From positions 7,234,001 through 7,298,000 of the forward strand of contig NZ_CP146101.1 of assembly GCF_037023745.1 (NCBI RefSeq): a DNA stretch of 64,000 nt, given 5' to 3'. Made by a program: the position numbers and the translations under genes. Positions 1 to 10,887 of the stretch are shown piece by piece. This DNA is from Streptomyces sp. SCSIO 30461 (GTDB lineage: Bacteria; Actinomycetota; Actinomycetes; Streptomycetales; Streptomycetaceae). The notes below the pieces were generated by a model. The model made no database searches. It was given only the letters and a program-made list of their open reading frames with translations, and was not told where the DNA came from. Numbering within the stretch: the stretch's first letter is position 1; every line of letters begins with the position of its first letter.

Positions 1-697
1 AGATCACCGTGCAGAACAGCGCGGCGGGCGTCCCGGTGCCGAAGACCAGCACGAACGGCAGCAGGTAAGCGAACGCCGGGAGCACCTGCATGGTGTCCAG
101 CACCGGGCGCAGCGCCCGGTCGAAGCGGTCGAAGACTCCGGCGAGCAGTCCGATCAGCGCGCCGAGCAAGGCCGCCACCGCCACGGCCACCACCATGAGC
201 GCGATGGTGATCAGGGTGGCGTCCCACATGCCGAGCAGTCCGCACACGGCGAACGCGCCGAGCGCGGTGAGCGCCACACGGGCGCCGCGCGCGCCGAGTC
301 CGGCGGCACGCCAGGCGACCAGCACTCCGGCGGCGACCACGCCCAGCCAGCCGAGCGCGTCAAGGCCCTGGTACACGCCGTTGACCGCCTCGGTCGCCGT
401 GTTGGACAGGTGCAGCAGGAAGTAGAGGAAGAGGGGGTGGGTGTCTCGGTTGTCGATCACCCAGTCGTTGGCGCCGTCGAGCGGCGCCGAGATGTCCACG
501 GTCAGCGCCGTCGGCCAGGCCCCCCCGCCGAGCAGCAGTGCGCCGAGCACGATGAGCGCGGCGAGGGCGCCGCCGCCCGCGAGCAGTCCGCGCCGACGGC
601 GTACGAAGTCGCCGAGTCCGCCGGCCTGCCCGGGTGCCGCGTCCGCGGCTCCAGGCCTGTCGGCCTTCGTCACTGAGTCCACTGTGATGCCGCTCAT
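1..697 (-). CDS. Glycine betaine/proline ABC transporter permease (partial, cut by window edge)
   Basis: About 232 residues of an integral membrane protein are visible, running off the left edge. After a hydrophilic N-terminus of about 35 residues come a first membrane helix, a loop containing NDWVIDNRDTHPLF, and several more helices. The block TFGVFDRFDRALRPVLDTMQ is only approximated by what is here (GVFDRFDRALRPVLDTMQ), and it matches the cytoplasmic coupling region of ProW/OpuAB-type permeases that contacts the ATPase. The start is the ATG at 697, 64 bases downstream of the ATPase stop, so it is the last visible gene of the choline/betaine operon. The substrate-binding protein would be expected beyond the left edge. 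Family assignment rests on the coupling motif and the neighbouring ProV-like ATPase. Confidence 0.85.
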   Translation of the reverse strand, partial: MSGITVDSVTKADRPGAADAAPGQAGGLGDFVRRRRGLLAGGGALAALIVLGALLLGGGAWPTALTVDISAPLDGANDWVIDNRDTHPLFLYFLLHLSNTATEAVNGVYQGLDALGWLGVVAAGVLVAWRAAGLGARGARVALTALGAFAVCGLLGMWDATLITIALMVVAVAVAALLGALIGLLAGVFDRFDRALRPVLDTMQVLPAFAYLLPFVLVFGTGTPAALFCTVI

Positions 698-761
698 CCG
701 CACCACCTCGCCTTCTGAGCCTGCCAGGTCATGGCCGTTCGTCCCGGTCCGTCCTTGCCTG

Positions 762-1906
<1,145 letters not shown>

Positions 1907-1910
<4 letters not shown>

Positions 1911-3454
1911 CGGGTCTCACTCCCCGCTTCCTTCAGCAGTTCGGCACACTTCTCGCCCACCATCAGGACGCCGATCATCGGGTTCACGGCCGGCATCGTC
2001 GGGAAGACGGACGCGTCCGCGATACGGATTCCGTCCATGCCCCTGACCTTCAGGTCGGGAGCGACCACCGCGAGTTCATCGGCCGCGGCACCCATGCGGC
2101 AGGTGCCGGCCGGGTGGTAGACGGTGTGCGCGACCTTGCGCGCGTACTCGTTGAGCTCCTCGTCGCCCGTCACCTCAGGGCCGGGGCAGACCTCCCGCTT
2201 CAGCCAGCCCGCGAGCGGCTCGGCCTGGGCGATCTCACGGGCGATGCGGATGCCGTCCACGAGGGTGCGGCCGTCGTAGTCGTCCTCGTCCGTGAAGTAG
2301 CGGAAGTCGAGCGCGGGCTTGACCTCCGGGTCGGGGCTGGTGAGGTAGACCCGGCCGCGGCTGCGCGGCTTGGGGATGTTCGGCGTCATCGACACACCGT
2401 GCGGCGGGCGTTCGTAGCCGAGCCGCTCCGGATTGTCGGTGAACGGGATCTGGTAGAAGTGGAACATCAGGTCAGGGCCCTGGTGTTCGGGGTCCCGGCG
2501 GACGAACAGACCGGCGTCGGAGTCCATCGCCGAGTTCTCCGGAATCGGCCCGTGGGTCTCCCAGACGATCACCGACTCGGGGTGGTCGAGCAGGTTCTCG
2601 CCGACACCCGGCAGGTCGTGGACGGCGGGGATGCCCAGCGCCTCCAGGTCGGACTTGGGCCCGATTCCGGAGTGCATCAGCAGCCGCGGAGTGTCGACCG
2701 CGCCGGCGCAGACGATGACCTCGCGCCGCGCGGTGATCAGCCGCTCCTCGCCGTCCTTGCCGCGCACATGGACGCCGGTGGCGCGGGTGCCGTCCAGCTC
2801 CAGCCGGTAGGCCCAGGTCTCCAGCAGGATGGTGAGGTTGGGCCGCTCGTCCATGACCGGATGGAGATAGGCCACCGAAGCCGACGAGCGCTTGTTGTTC
2901 CCGGGGTGGTAGGCGAGGTCGAAGAAGCCGACACCGTCGTCGAACGGCTTCTTGTTGAAGCCCTCGACGCGAGGGACCCCGAGCGCGGACTGGGCGGCGT
3001 CCACGAAGTCGCGTGCGATCGCGTTACGGTCCGCCTCATCCACCGGCACGATGTTGTTGAGCAGCCGGTCGAAGTACGGGTCCATCGCCGCCGCGTTCCA
3101 GCCCTCGGCTCCGGACTCCGCCCATTCGTCCCAGTCGGACGGCAGCGGCTTGAAGGCGATGAGGGTGTTGTGCGACGAGCAGCCGCCGAGCACCCGGGCG
3201 CGGCTGTGCCGGATGTGCGAGTTGCCGCGTGGCTGCTCGGTGGTGGGGTAGTCGTAGTCCAGCTCCCCGCCGAGCAGACCCATCCAGCGGCGCAGGGTCA
3301 GCACGTCATCGCGGCCGACGTCGCTCGGACCGCCCTCGATGACGGCGACGGTGGTGTCCGGGTTCTCGGTGAGGCGGGAGGCGATCACCGAACCCGCGGT
3401 ACCGCCCCCGACCACGACATAGTCGTACTCGGGTATGTGCTTGGCCTTGTTCAT
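1907..3454 (-). CDS. GMC-family choline oxidase/dehydrogenase
   Basis: This 515-residue FAD enzyme should oxidise choline to betaine aldehyde. The N-terminus has the dinucleotide motif [10 protein letters not shown] and the C-terminus has [13 protein letters not shown] and AVNPMIG, which hold the catalytic His and Asn of GMC oxidases. The segment [14 protein letters not shown] resembles the SSHN motif whose His carries covalent FAD in Arthrobacter choline oxidase (CodA). E. coli BetA has a different sequence there, so an oxidase or a flavinylated dehydrogenase is more likely than a classical BetA. The reading frame stays open far upstream, but the ATG at 3454 fits the family start and lies 26 bases after the dehydrogenase stop. 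Confidence 0.88.
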
Positions 3455-3480
3455 GGTGTGTTTTCCGCTCCGCGTCTGTC

Positions 3481-4962
3481 TCAGCCTGCGAACCAGCGCA
3501 CGGGGCGCGGGGCGAGGTTCTGGTAGATGTGCTTGGTCTCGCGGTACTCGGCGAGCCCTGCCGGGCCCAGTTCCCGGCCGATGCCGGACTTGCCGAAACC
3601 GCCCCACTCCGCCTGCGGGAGGTAGGGGTGGAAGTCGTTGATCCAGACCGTGCCGTGGCGCAGCCGCCCGGCGACCCGCCTGGCACGCCCGGGGTCGCCG
3701 CTCCACACGGCGCCCGCGAGGCCGTACTCGGTGTCGTTGGCGAGGGCGACGGCCTCGTCCTCGGTGCGGAAGGTCTCCACGGTCAGGACCGGACCGAAGA
3801 CCTCCTCGCGGATCACCCGCATGCCGCGATGGCAGCGGTCGAGGACGGTGGGCCGGTAGAAGTAGCCGGGGCCTTCGGGCCGGATGCCGCCCGCGCGCAG
3901 CACGGCGCCTTCGGTCAGGGCGGACGCCACGTAGTCCTCGGTCCTGGCGAGCTGCTGCGCGGAGACGAGGGGGCCGCACTCGACGCCCTCGTCCGTGCCG
4001 CGGCCGATACGGATCTTCTCGGCGCGGCGGGCGAGCTCGTCGACGAAACGCTCGCGCAGGGACTCCTCGATGATCAGCCGGGAACCGGCCGAGCAGACCT
4101 GGCCGCTGTGGATGAAGGCGGCGTTGAGGGCCTGGTCCACGGCGGTGTCGAAGCCCGCGGCGGTGGCGCAGGCGTCGGCGAAGACCACGTTCGGGTTCTT
4201 GCCGCCGAGTTCCAGGGCGACCTTCTTGACGGTGTCGGCGGCGGCGCGCATGACCTTGGTGCCGCTGACGATGCCGCCGGTGAAGGACACGAGGTCGACA
4301 TCCGGGTGCTCGGCGAGGCGCGCGCCGACGGTGTCGCCGGCGCCGGTGACGATATTGGCGACACCGGCGGGGAGTCCCGCCTCCTGGAGCAGACGGATCA
4401 GCGCGACCGTGGTCAGCGGGGTGATCTCGCTGGGCTTGATCACGAAGGTGTTGCCGGCGGCGAGCGCCGGGGCGATCTTCCAGCTGGCCTGGAGCAGCGG
4501 GTAGTTCCAGGGCGTGATCAGCGCGCACACGCCCACGGGCTCATGCACGACCACGCTGTGGATCTCGCTGGAACCGGCGTCCACGACACGACCGGTCTCG
4601 TTCACGACCAGGTCGGCGAAGTACGCGAACGCGTCGGCGACGCAGTCGATGTCGACCCGACCTTCCTCCACCGTCTTGCCGGCGTCCTGGCTCTCGAGCA
4701 GCCCGAGCTGCTCGCGGTCACGGCGCAGCAGCCCCGCGACCCGCCGCAGCAGGGCGGCCCGCTCGGCCACCGGAGTCCGGGGCCAGTCACCGTGGTCGAA
4801 CGCGCGGCGCGCGGCGTCGATCGCTGCATCGGTATCCGCGACGCCACCCTCCGCCACGACGGCGAAGGCGGTGGCGTCGACGGGGTCGAGGATCTCTCGC
4901 GTGGCCCCGGAGGCAGCTTTGCGCCAATCTCCGTCCACGTGGATGGTCAGTTGTACCGACAC
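3481..4962 (-). CDS. betB: Betaine-aldehyde dehydrogenase
   Basis: This 493-residue NAD(P)-dependent aldehyde dehydrogenase should convert betaine aldehyde to glycine betaine. Visible motifs are the cofactor region ITPWNYPLLQASWKIAPAL, the general-base region LELGGKNPNVVF and the active-site Cys in HSGQVCSAGSR, followed by EEVFGPV. Length is typical of the class. It is the first gene of the minus-strand operon ahead of the choline oxidase and the betaine transporter, which supports betaine aldehyde as substrate. ALDH specificity cannot be proved from sequence alone, and other amino-aldehydes are possible. Confidence 0.88.
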   Translation of the reverse strand: MSVQLTIHVDGDWRKAASGATREILDPVDATAFAVVAEGGVADTDAAIDAARRAFDHGDWPRTPVAERAALLRRVAGLLRRDREQLGLLESQDAGKTVEEGRVDIDCVADAFAYFADLVVNETGRVVDAGSSEIHSVVVHEPVGVCALITPWNYPLLQASWKIAPALAAGNTFVIKPSEITPLTTVALIRLLQEAGLPAGVANIVTGAGDTVGARLAEHPDVDLVSFTGGIVSGTKVMRAAADTVKKVALELGGKNPNVVFADACATAAGFDTAVDQALNAAFIHSGQVCSAGSRLIIEESLRERFVDELARRAEKIRIGRGTDEGVECGPLVSAQQLARTEDYVASALTEGAVLRAGGIRPEGPGYFYRPTVLDRCHRGMRVIREEVFGPVLTVETFRTEDEAVALANDTEYGLAGAVWSGDPGRARRVAGRLRHGTVWINDFHPYLPQAEWGGFGKSGIGRELGPAGLAEYRETKHIYQNLAPRPVRWFAG

Positions 4963-5388
4963 GTCGCGTTTGGCCTTCCATTCCCGGTATGTCTCCCACC
5001 AGCAAAGACTGGTGAGCGGATCGCCTGCCCCGGGGTCGGGAAAGCATGCGTGGAGGCTGGCCGGAAGTGGCCGGCCTCACTCCTGTCGGGCAGACCGAGA
5101 GGCCTGGGACGCCGGGCGACGACACGAGGGGGCCGCGCTCCGGCAGAGGTCAGCACGTATGGCGCGACGGAGAGCGAGCGAGCACTACCGCTACGTGACA
5201 CATACGCCGGTGCCGGGCTCGACGGCTACCCGGTGCGGCCCCGGCAACCCCACCTGGTCAGCGGAGGCGGAAACACCAGCGACGAGGCGGAACACCGGCG
5301 TCCCGTGTGCCGGTGCCCTTTCGCCGCGCACCGCTACCGCGCACCACCGCTCGTACTCGGCGCCGATGGGTCGTGAACGCCCGGCAGG
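4963..5388. other. Intergenic region upstream of the choline/betaine operon
   Basis: No convincing gene is visible in this 426-base gap. It should hold the promoter of the betaine operon and the 3' end of the SixA-like gene. It contains two imperfect copies of GAGGCGGAACACCGGCG (5264-5281 and 5284-5300) on the plus strand, 20 bases apart, which could be an operator. A CCCCGGCAACCCC string at about 5239 superficially resembles SAM-riboswitch sequence, but no aptamer fold is evident and no plus-strand gene follows. Confidence 0.4.
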
Positions 5389-5934
5389 TCAGTCGTGCGA
5401 CGCCCTGGCCACGACGAACGACACCAGCCGGGCCGCTCCGGCGCCGAGTGCCGACCAGCCGGTGTCCACGGCGAACACGGCGAAGGCAGAGGTGGGGAAC
5501 TTCTCCGTCATCCAGGCGAGGGAGTCCGGGTCCGCGTCGCCGCTGAGCGCGGCGGCAAGCTCCTCGATGCCGGGGTTGTGGCCCACCAGCAGCGCCGTGA
5601 CCGTGTCCGGGGACACCTCGCGCAGCACGGCCATGAGCTCATCGGATCCGGCCTCGTACACCCGGTCGTCGTAGGTCACCGGCAGCTGCCCGCCACCTAG
5701 GGGCGCGGCTGCGTTCTCCCAGGTCTCGCGGGTGCGGCGGGACGGGGAGCAGATCACCAGATCCGGTACGCAGTCCATCTCGCGCAGCAACCGGCCGGCC
5801 TCCGCGGCGTCGTCACGGCCCTGCGGGGCCAGCGGGCGCTCATGGTCCTCGACGCCCTGAGGCCTCGCGGATTTGGCATGCCGCAGCAGCACCAGACGGA
5901 TGCCGCTCTGCTCGTTTCCGCTACCGGGAGTCAT
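5389..5934 (-). CDS. SixA-type phosphohistidine phosphatase (histidine phosphatase superfamily)
   Basis: The 181-residue protein begins with LVLLRHAKSARPQG, the RHG-type catalytic motif in the RHAKS form typical of SixA-like phosphatases. A second conserved segment, LLVGHNPGIEELAAALSG, supplies the second catalytic His. The Arg in LVICSPSRRTRETW completes the phosphate pocket. SixA enzymes dephosphorylate phosphohistidine on phosphotransfer proteins, but the target here is unknown. It is a single gene between the betaine operon and the mdh terminator. Confidence 0.88.
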   Translation of the reverse strand: MTPGSGNEQSGIRLVLLRHAKSARPQGVEDHERPLAPQGRDDAAEAGRLLREMDCVPDLVICSPSRRTRETWENAAAPLGGGQLPVTYDDRVYEAGSDELMAVLREVSPDTVTALLVGHNPGIEELAAALSGDADPDSLAWMTEKFPTSAFAVFAVDTGWSALGAGAARLVSFVVARASHD

Positions 5935-5964
5935 GGCCCCAGGTTGACACAGGGCCCGTCAAAG

Positions 5965-6004
5965 CGCTCTGGGGCGCCACACCGCGGTGTGGCGCCCCAG
6001 AGCG
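5965..6004 (-). terminator. 40-base perfect palindrome, terminator of mdh
   Basis: The sequence from 5965 to 6004 is completely self-complementary with no loop (arms CGCTCTGGGGCGCCACACCG). It lies 43 bases after the mdh stop and 30 bases before the next gene start, so it most likely ends mdh transcription. There is no T-tract, as is common for Streptomyces terminators. Confidence 0.8.
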
Positions 6005-6046
6005 AAGTTACTGAATGCGGCGGAAGCCGCATGGCATCCGAATGAA

Positions 6047-7090
<1,044 letters not shown>

Positions 7091-7096
7091 TCACCG

Positions 7097-7146
7097 CACC
7101 GGCGTGATCGATGCGTCGTGGCGATGAAGACACCGTCGTGATCGAT
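7097..7146. promoter_or_regulatory. Direct repeats upstream of mdh
   Basis: Two copies of CACCGKCGTGATCGAT begin at 7097 and 7131, 34 bases apart and roughly three helical turns, inside the 313-base gap between mdh and the XRE regulator gene. Their position 60-110 bases upstream of the mdh start suggests operator sites. The binding protein is unknown. The rest of the gap (7037-7349) shows no gene. Confidence 0.35.
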
Positions 7147-7329
7147 CTCTCGACGTGAAGAGATATCCGGCGTCAGGCTATCCGACCCGGAGCCACCCCA
7201 CTGCCGCCCCCTGCGCAGTGCCGCCCCCATGTGGTGCGGCTCACTCGGGCCGCACTCCGGCCGGCAGGGCGCGCGGGCGCGTTCGGGGGCGCGGCGGCAC
7301 GGAACGCGTGGGGCGCCCTGCGCCGCGCG

Positions 7330-7357
7330 CACTGCTCACTGCTCACTGCTCACTGCT
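7330..7357. repeat. Four tandem copies of CACTGCT
   Basis: Four perfect heptamers run from 7330 to 7357. On the minus strand each unit reads AGCAGTG, and the stop codon of the XRE/DUF2690 gene (7350-7352) lies within the array, so copy-number slippage could alter sequence at or after its C-terminus. Confidence 0.9.
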
Positions 7358-8387
7358 CGGTCGTACATCCCTTCGTCCCGGCCGTCAGGGTCGCGCAGGC
7401 CTTGGCCTCCGCCTCCGAAGTCGCCGCGACCATCGGGGTGTAGGCGTCGCCGTCCGCGTTGACCAGGCCGTTCTCCGCGGCGTCGCCCGCCGATATCGAT
7501 ACCGTGTCCCCCGCCGCCGCTTCGGTTATCCGCGCCCAGGCAGCCGCGCAGGTCTCGCTGTAGCGGACCTCGACCACGGCCGTACCGACGGTGGCTCGCG
7601 CGGAGGTCACGGCGAGCTGACCGCCACACCCCATGCTCTCCGGGTCCTGACCCGTGCAGTCGGCACCGGAGCACTTGACCCCTGCGGGCAGCTCGGGGGC
7701 GCTGATGCGGGGAGTGGCGGACGGCGCCTCGGCCACGGTCCGGCCTTCGGGCTTGTCACCACCACCCCCGAGGTCCGTCAGCAGTACGGCTGCCGCGACC
7801 ACCAGCAGCGCGCCGACGACACCTGCGATGAACAGCGGCGCCCTGCTGCGACCGCCTCGCCCACCCACCGCACCCGGCTCGGCGGCACGCCCTCCGGCAC
7901 GCTGCTGGGGAATGGAGTGCAGCCCACCCTCCCGAGCGGGACCGTGGGCATCACCGTACGCATCACCGCCAGGGCCGGACGCTTCCGCTGTCCTCGAGAA
8001 GCCTGCCCTCGGGCCGGATCCGCCCGACAGGCCCGGCGCGTCCGCGCCGAACTCCCCGAGCGCCGCCCGTGCCTGCGAAATGCGGATGGCCTCCATCGTC
8101 ATGTCGTGCCGCATCTCGGAGCGGCTCCAGGCACGCTCCGCCAGCTCCCACATGGTGGTGAGGTGGGCCGGGTTCGTACCCGTCACCTCGGCGAGCGCCA
8201 CGATCGCGCGCTTGGGTGCGAGCAGCCGGCCGTTCAGATAGCGCTCCCACGACGTCTTGCTGAATCCCGTCCGGTCCGAGACGGCCGCGACGCTCAGCCC
8301 ACTGCGGTCCACGAGCCGCCGCAGCTGGTTGGCGAATTCCTTGACCTGAGGGTCCAGCTCTTCCGGTAGCGCCTTCCAACGAGGCAT
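7350..8387 (-). CDS. XRE-family helix-turn-helix membrane protein with DUF2690 domain
   Basis: This 345-residue protein starts with a helix-turn-helix of about 70 residues (LRRLVDRSGLSVAAVSDRTG and following). A disordered Gly/Pro/Arg-rich linker leads to one membrane helix near residues 175-195 (APLFIAGVVGALLVVAAAVLL). The C-terminus is a Cys-containing domain: CSGADCTGQDPESMGCGG then a region ending EVRYSETCAAAWARI. This matches the DUF2690 architecture common in Streptomyces. The likely role is a membrane-anchored regulator with an outward domain; DNA targets and signal are unknown. It is monocistronic. Confidence 0.85.
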   Translation of the reverse strand: MPRWKALPEELDPQVKEFANQLRRLVDRSGLSVAAVSDRTGFSKTSWERYLNGRLLAPKRAIVALAEVTGTNPAHLTTMWELAERAWSRSEMRHDMTMEAIRISQARAALGEFGADAPGLSGGSGPRAGFSRTAEASGPGGDAYGDAHGPAREGGLHSIPQQRAGGRAAEPGAVGGRGGRSRAPLFIAGVVGALLVVAAAVLLTDLGGGGDKPEGRTVAEAPSATPRISAPELPAGVKCSGADCTGQDPESMGCGGQLAVTSARATVGTAVVEVRYSETCAAAWARITEAAAGDTVSISAGDAAENGLVNADGDAYTPMVAATSEAEAKACATLTAGTKGCTTEQ

Positions 8388-9103
8388 TGCTCCCCCTTGT
8401 CCCCCCGACGTGCCTGATGTGCCCCGCGCTGTAGTGCCCCTGCCACAACCCCGGGTCGCCGGGAGGGACGCGCAGAGTCAGGATGTTAGTTCCTATGCCC
8501 CGGGCGCACGGGGGCATTCGGGACATATACGCACGCCCATGTGTGCTCGCGTCCAGAAAGCCCGCCCCAGTCTCGCATCCGCGCGCCACGTTCACACCAC
8601 GGCGGAATCGTCACCTCCGCGCCACAGACACCTGATCGCGCTTGCGTCACGCTTGGCGCGCGCATGACGCTGTTGCCCATGGCGGCGCCCGTCCTCCCAC
8701 GGGGGAGAGGGCGGGCCCGTCACAGCGCGGCAGCGCACAAGCCGAACGAGCACGACACAGGCGTCGGACGAGCACGAGCGCGGCCACGAGCACCCCCGCC
8801 ACCCCAGCCGCCGACAGCACGAACGAAGCCACAACACCCGCACGGCGGTGCACCCGAGCCGTCCACGGGCAGGCGATCCCGGAGCGATCCACCGCAGAAC
8901 GAGCCGTCCCCGAGCGGGCCGCCGGACACCGCCGCCTCTCCCAGGGAGGGCTCGGCCGGACTCGACCCTCGTTTGCCACCACCTCGGCCGACCTGCGTCC
9001 CATAAGATCCCCAGCCGTCGGTTTTCCCTGGATAGACGCGGAGTTGGCGCCGGGGGAGGCAGTAGCCGGCGTCGTGCGCCCGCCGGGGCCTGCGGGACAG
9101 CCC
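8388..9103. other. Long intergenic region with no convincing gene
   Basis: This 716-base stretch lies between the DUF3017 gene and the XRE regulator gene. The best open frame is minus-strand 8647-9003 (118 codons with one hydrophobic stretch, ASFVLSAAGVAGVLVAALVL). Its third-position GC is only moderate, no good ribosome site precedes it and overlapping frames are equally open, so I do not call it. The part adjoining 8387 should hold the promoter of the XRE gene. A segment around 9040-9110 rich in short GC palindromic words looks like a spacer 3' of the DUF3017 gene. Confidence 0.4.
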
Positions 9104-9793
9104 TTAGCGAAGGGTGAAGCGGACCGCGTCCTCCAAGAACGGGATCTCCAGCCAGGGCTCGGGTTGAGCCATCAGCGCGAGCAGCACGATCACGACTCCG
9201 AGCAACCCGTACGTGACCATGTCGGTGAACCGTGAACGCACCGCCAGCATGCCCACGGAGGGCAGCACTCGCCGCAGCACCGCTCCGGTGAGCAAGGCGA
9301 CACCGACGAGCACCGTGCCGACGCGGAACGACTGCGGGAACGGGTCGGTGCCGACGATCAGCAGTCCGAGCGCCGCCAGCCCGATCACCGTGAGCAGCGG
9401 CCACTGGCGGGCCGGCGCCGGGGCGTCTCCGGGTGCCGCCCGCCCGCCGCCCTCCGGGCGGGCGGTGTCACGGGTGACCTTGGGCGGACGACGGGACCGG
9501 GACGCGCTCGCCTGCCGGACTTCCCCTTCGCCGCCTCCGGAGGAGTCCGAATGCCCCTCCGGGGACGGCTCGTCACGCGTCACGCCGGACACCGCGTCAG
9601 CCGGCTGGACGCGTGGTTCGTCACGACCCACCCCACTCGGCTCGTCACTCGCTCGGTCGAGCAACGGCTCGCTGCTCGTTCCTTCGTGCGGCGGCTCGCA
9701 ACTCGTTCCGTCGAGCGATTCAAGCGGTTCGTCCGTGTCTTCCGATTCGGCGTCACGATCCGGGGTGTCCGGCCCCGGTGCGGGCTTGCCCAT
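9104..9793 (-). CDS. DUF3017 membrane protein
   Basis: The 229-residue protein has a long acidic and Ser/Pro/Glu-rich disordered N-terminus (about 120 residues) with recurring DEPS-type words. Two or three membrane helices follow (LLTVIGLAALGLLIVGT, VGTVLVGVALLTGAVLRRVL, YGLLGVVIVLLALM). The compact helical C-terminus corresponds to DUF3017, a small actinobacterial membrane family usually next to folD. It begins six bases after the folD stop, so the two are one operon. Function is unknown. Confidence 0.8.
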   Translation of the reverse strand: MGKPAPGPDTPDRDAESEDTDEPLESLDGTSCEPPHEGTSSEPLLDRASDEPSGVGRDEPRVQPADAVSGVTRDEPSPEGHSDSSGGGEGEVRQASASRSRRPPKVTRDTARPEGGGRAAPGDAPAPARQWPLLTVIGLAALGLLIVGTDPFPQSFRVGTVLVGVALLTGAVLRRVLPSVGMLAVRSRFTDMVTYGLLGVVIVLLALMAQPEPWLEIPFLEDAVRFTLR

Positions 9794-9799
9794 GACCGC

Positions 9800-10666
9800 T
9801 CAGCCCGTGGCGCCGGCTGCGGCCCGCTCGGCCGCCTCGACAACATTGACCAGCAGTTGCGCACGGGTCATCGGGCCGACGCCGCCGGGGTTCGGAGCGA
9901 CCCAGCCCGCCACCTCCGCGACACCGGGGTGCACATCGCCGACGATCTTCCCGCTCTCGTCGCGGCTGACACCCACGTCGAGCACAGCGGCGCCCGGCTT
10001 CACGTCTTCCGGCTTCACCAGGTGCGGCACACCCGCGGCGGCGACGATGATGTCGGCCTGCCGAATCTGGGCGGACAGGTCGCGGGTGCCGGTGTGGCAC
10101 TGCGTCACCGTCGCGTTCTCGGACTTGCGAGTCAGCAGCAGCGGCATCGGTCGCCCGATGGTGACCCCACGCCCCACGACCACGACATGCGCACCGTTGA
10201 TCTCCACGCCGTGACGGCGCAGCAGCGTAATGATGCCCGCCGGGGTGCAGGGCAGCGGCGCCTTCTCGTTGAGCACCAGGCGCCCCAGGTTCATGGGGTG
10301 CAGCCCGTCCGCGTCCTTGGCCGGGTCCATCAACTCCAGCACACGATTGGTGTCGATGCCCTTGGGCAGCGGCAACTGCACGATGTAGCCCGTGCACTCG
10401 GGGTTGTCGTTGAGCTCCCGGACGACCGCCTCGATCTCCTCCTGCGAGGCGGTGGCGGGCAGTTCGCGCTGGATGGACGCGATGCCCACCTGCGCGCAGT
10501 CACGGTGCTTTCCAGCCACGTACTTCTGGCTGCCGACGTCCTCACCGACGAGCAGCGTTCCCAGGCCGGGCGTGACGCCCGCAGCCTTGAGCGCCGCCAC
10601 GCGGGCGGTCAGATCGGACTTGATAGCGGCTGCAGCGGCCTTGCCATCGAGAATCTGGGCGGTCAT
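9800..10666 (-). CDS. folD: Bifunctional methylenetetrahydrofolate dehydrogenase/cyclohydrolase
   Basis: FolD (288 residues from the chosen start) interconverts methylene-, methenyl- and formyl-THF and so supplies the purine enzymes PurN and PurH encoded nearby. Diagnostic motifs are [15 protein letters not shown] with the catalytic Lys, [10 protein letters not shown], the NADP-binding [17 protein letters not shown] and the C-terminal [11 protein letters not shown]. The frame stays open 27 codons further upstream. The ATG at 10666 is preferred because GAGGA sits seven bases before it and homologues begin with an [12 protein letters not shown] sequence. Confidence 0.95.
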   Translation of the reverse strand: MTAQILDGKAAAAAIKSDLTARVAALKAAGVTPGLGTLLVGEDVGSQKYVAGKHRDCAQVGIASIQRELPATASQEEIEAVVRELNDNPECTGYIVQLPLPKGIDTNRVLELMDPAKDADGLHPMNLGRLVLNEKAPLPCTPAGIITLLRRHGVEINGAHVVVVGRGVTIGRPMPLLLTRKSENATVTQCHTGTRDLSAQIRQADIIVAAAGVPHLVKPEDVKPGAAVLDVGVSRDESGKIVGDVHPGVAEVAGWVAPNPGGVGPMTRAQLLVNVVEAAERAAAGATG

Positions 10667-10730
10667 GAGCCCATCCTCGCGGATGACCCCTGTCCTGTTC
10701 CAATTCGGGTCACCACCCGGCGACACGAGA

Positions 10731-10744
10731 TTGCACTTATGCAA
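10731..10744. promoter_or_regulatory. Inverted repeat between folD and the RDD gene
   Basis: TTGCACTTATGCAA is an inverted repeat with five-base arms (TTGCA and TGCAA). It lies in the divergent gap between folD (minus) and the RDD protein gene (plus), 65 bases from the folD start. The position and symmetry fit an operator, but no regulator is recognised. Confidence 0.35.
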
Positions 10745-10887
10745 CACATACTCTTATCGGCTGGACAAAAAACCGGTCATTCGACCACGATGTCCTGGCG
10801 CAGTGTCGGGGGGCAAACCGCTAGTTTTCGTGACTCTCCTCCGTCAGGACCGCGCCGTCCCCGCAATCCAACGGAGGAATCCTCGCC

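Noticed and set aside
5200..5310. SAM-riboswitch-like CCCCGGCAACCCC string
   Set aside because: Other S-box/SAM-IV conserved blocks and paired stems are missing and no plus-strand gene lies downstream.
8647..9003. Possible small membrane protein gene on the minus strand
   Set aside because: Moderate third-position GC, no ribosome site, and competing frames on both strands are equally open.
9020..9110. Possible Streptomyces intergenic repeat element
   Set aside because: The words looked familiar but I cannot confirm a second copy in the window or a defined structure.
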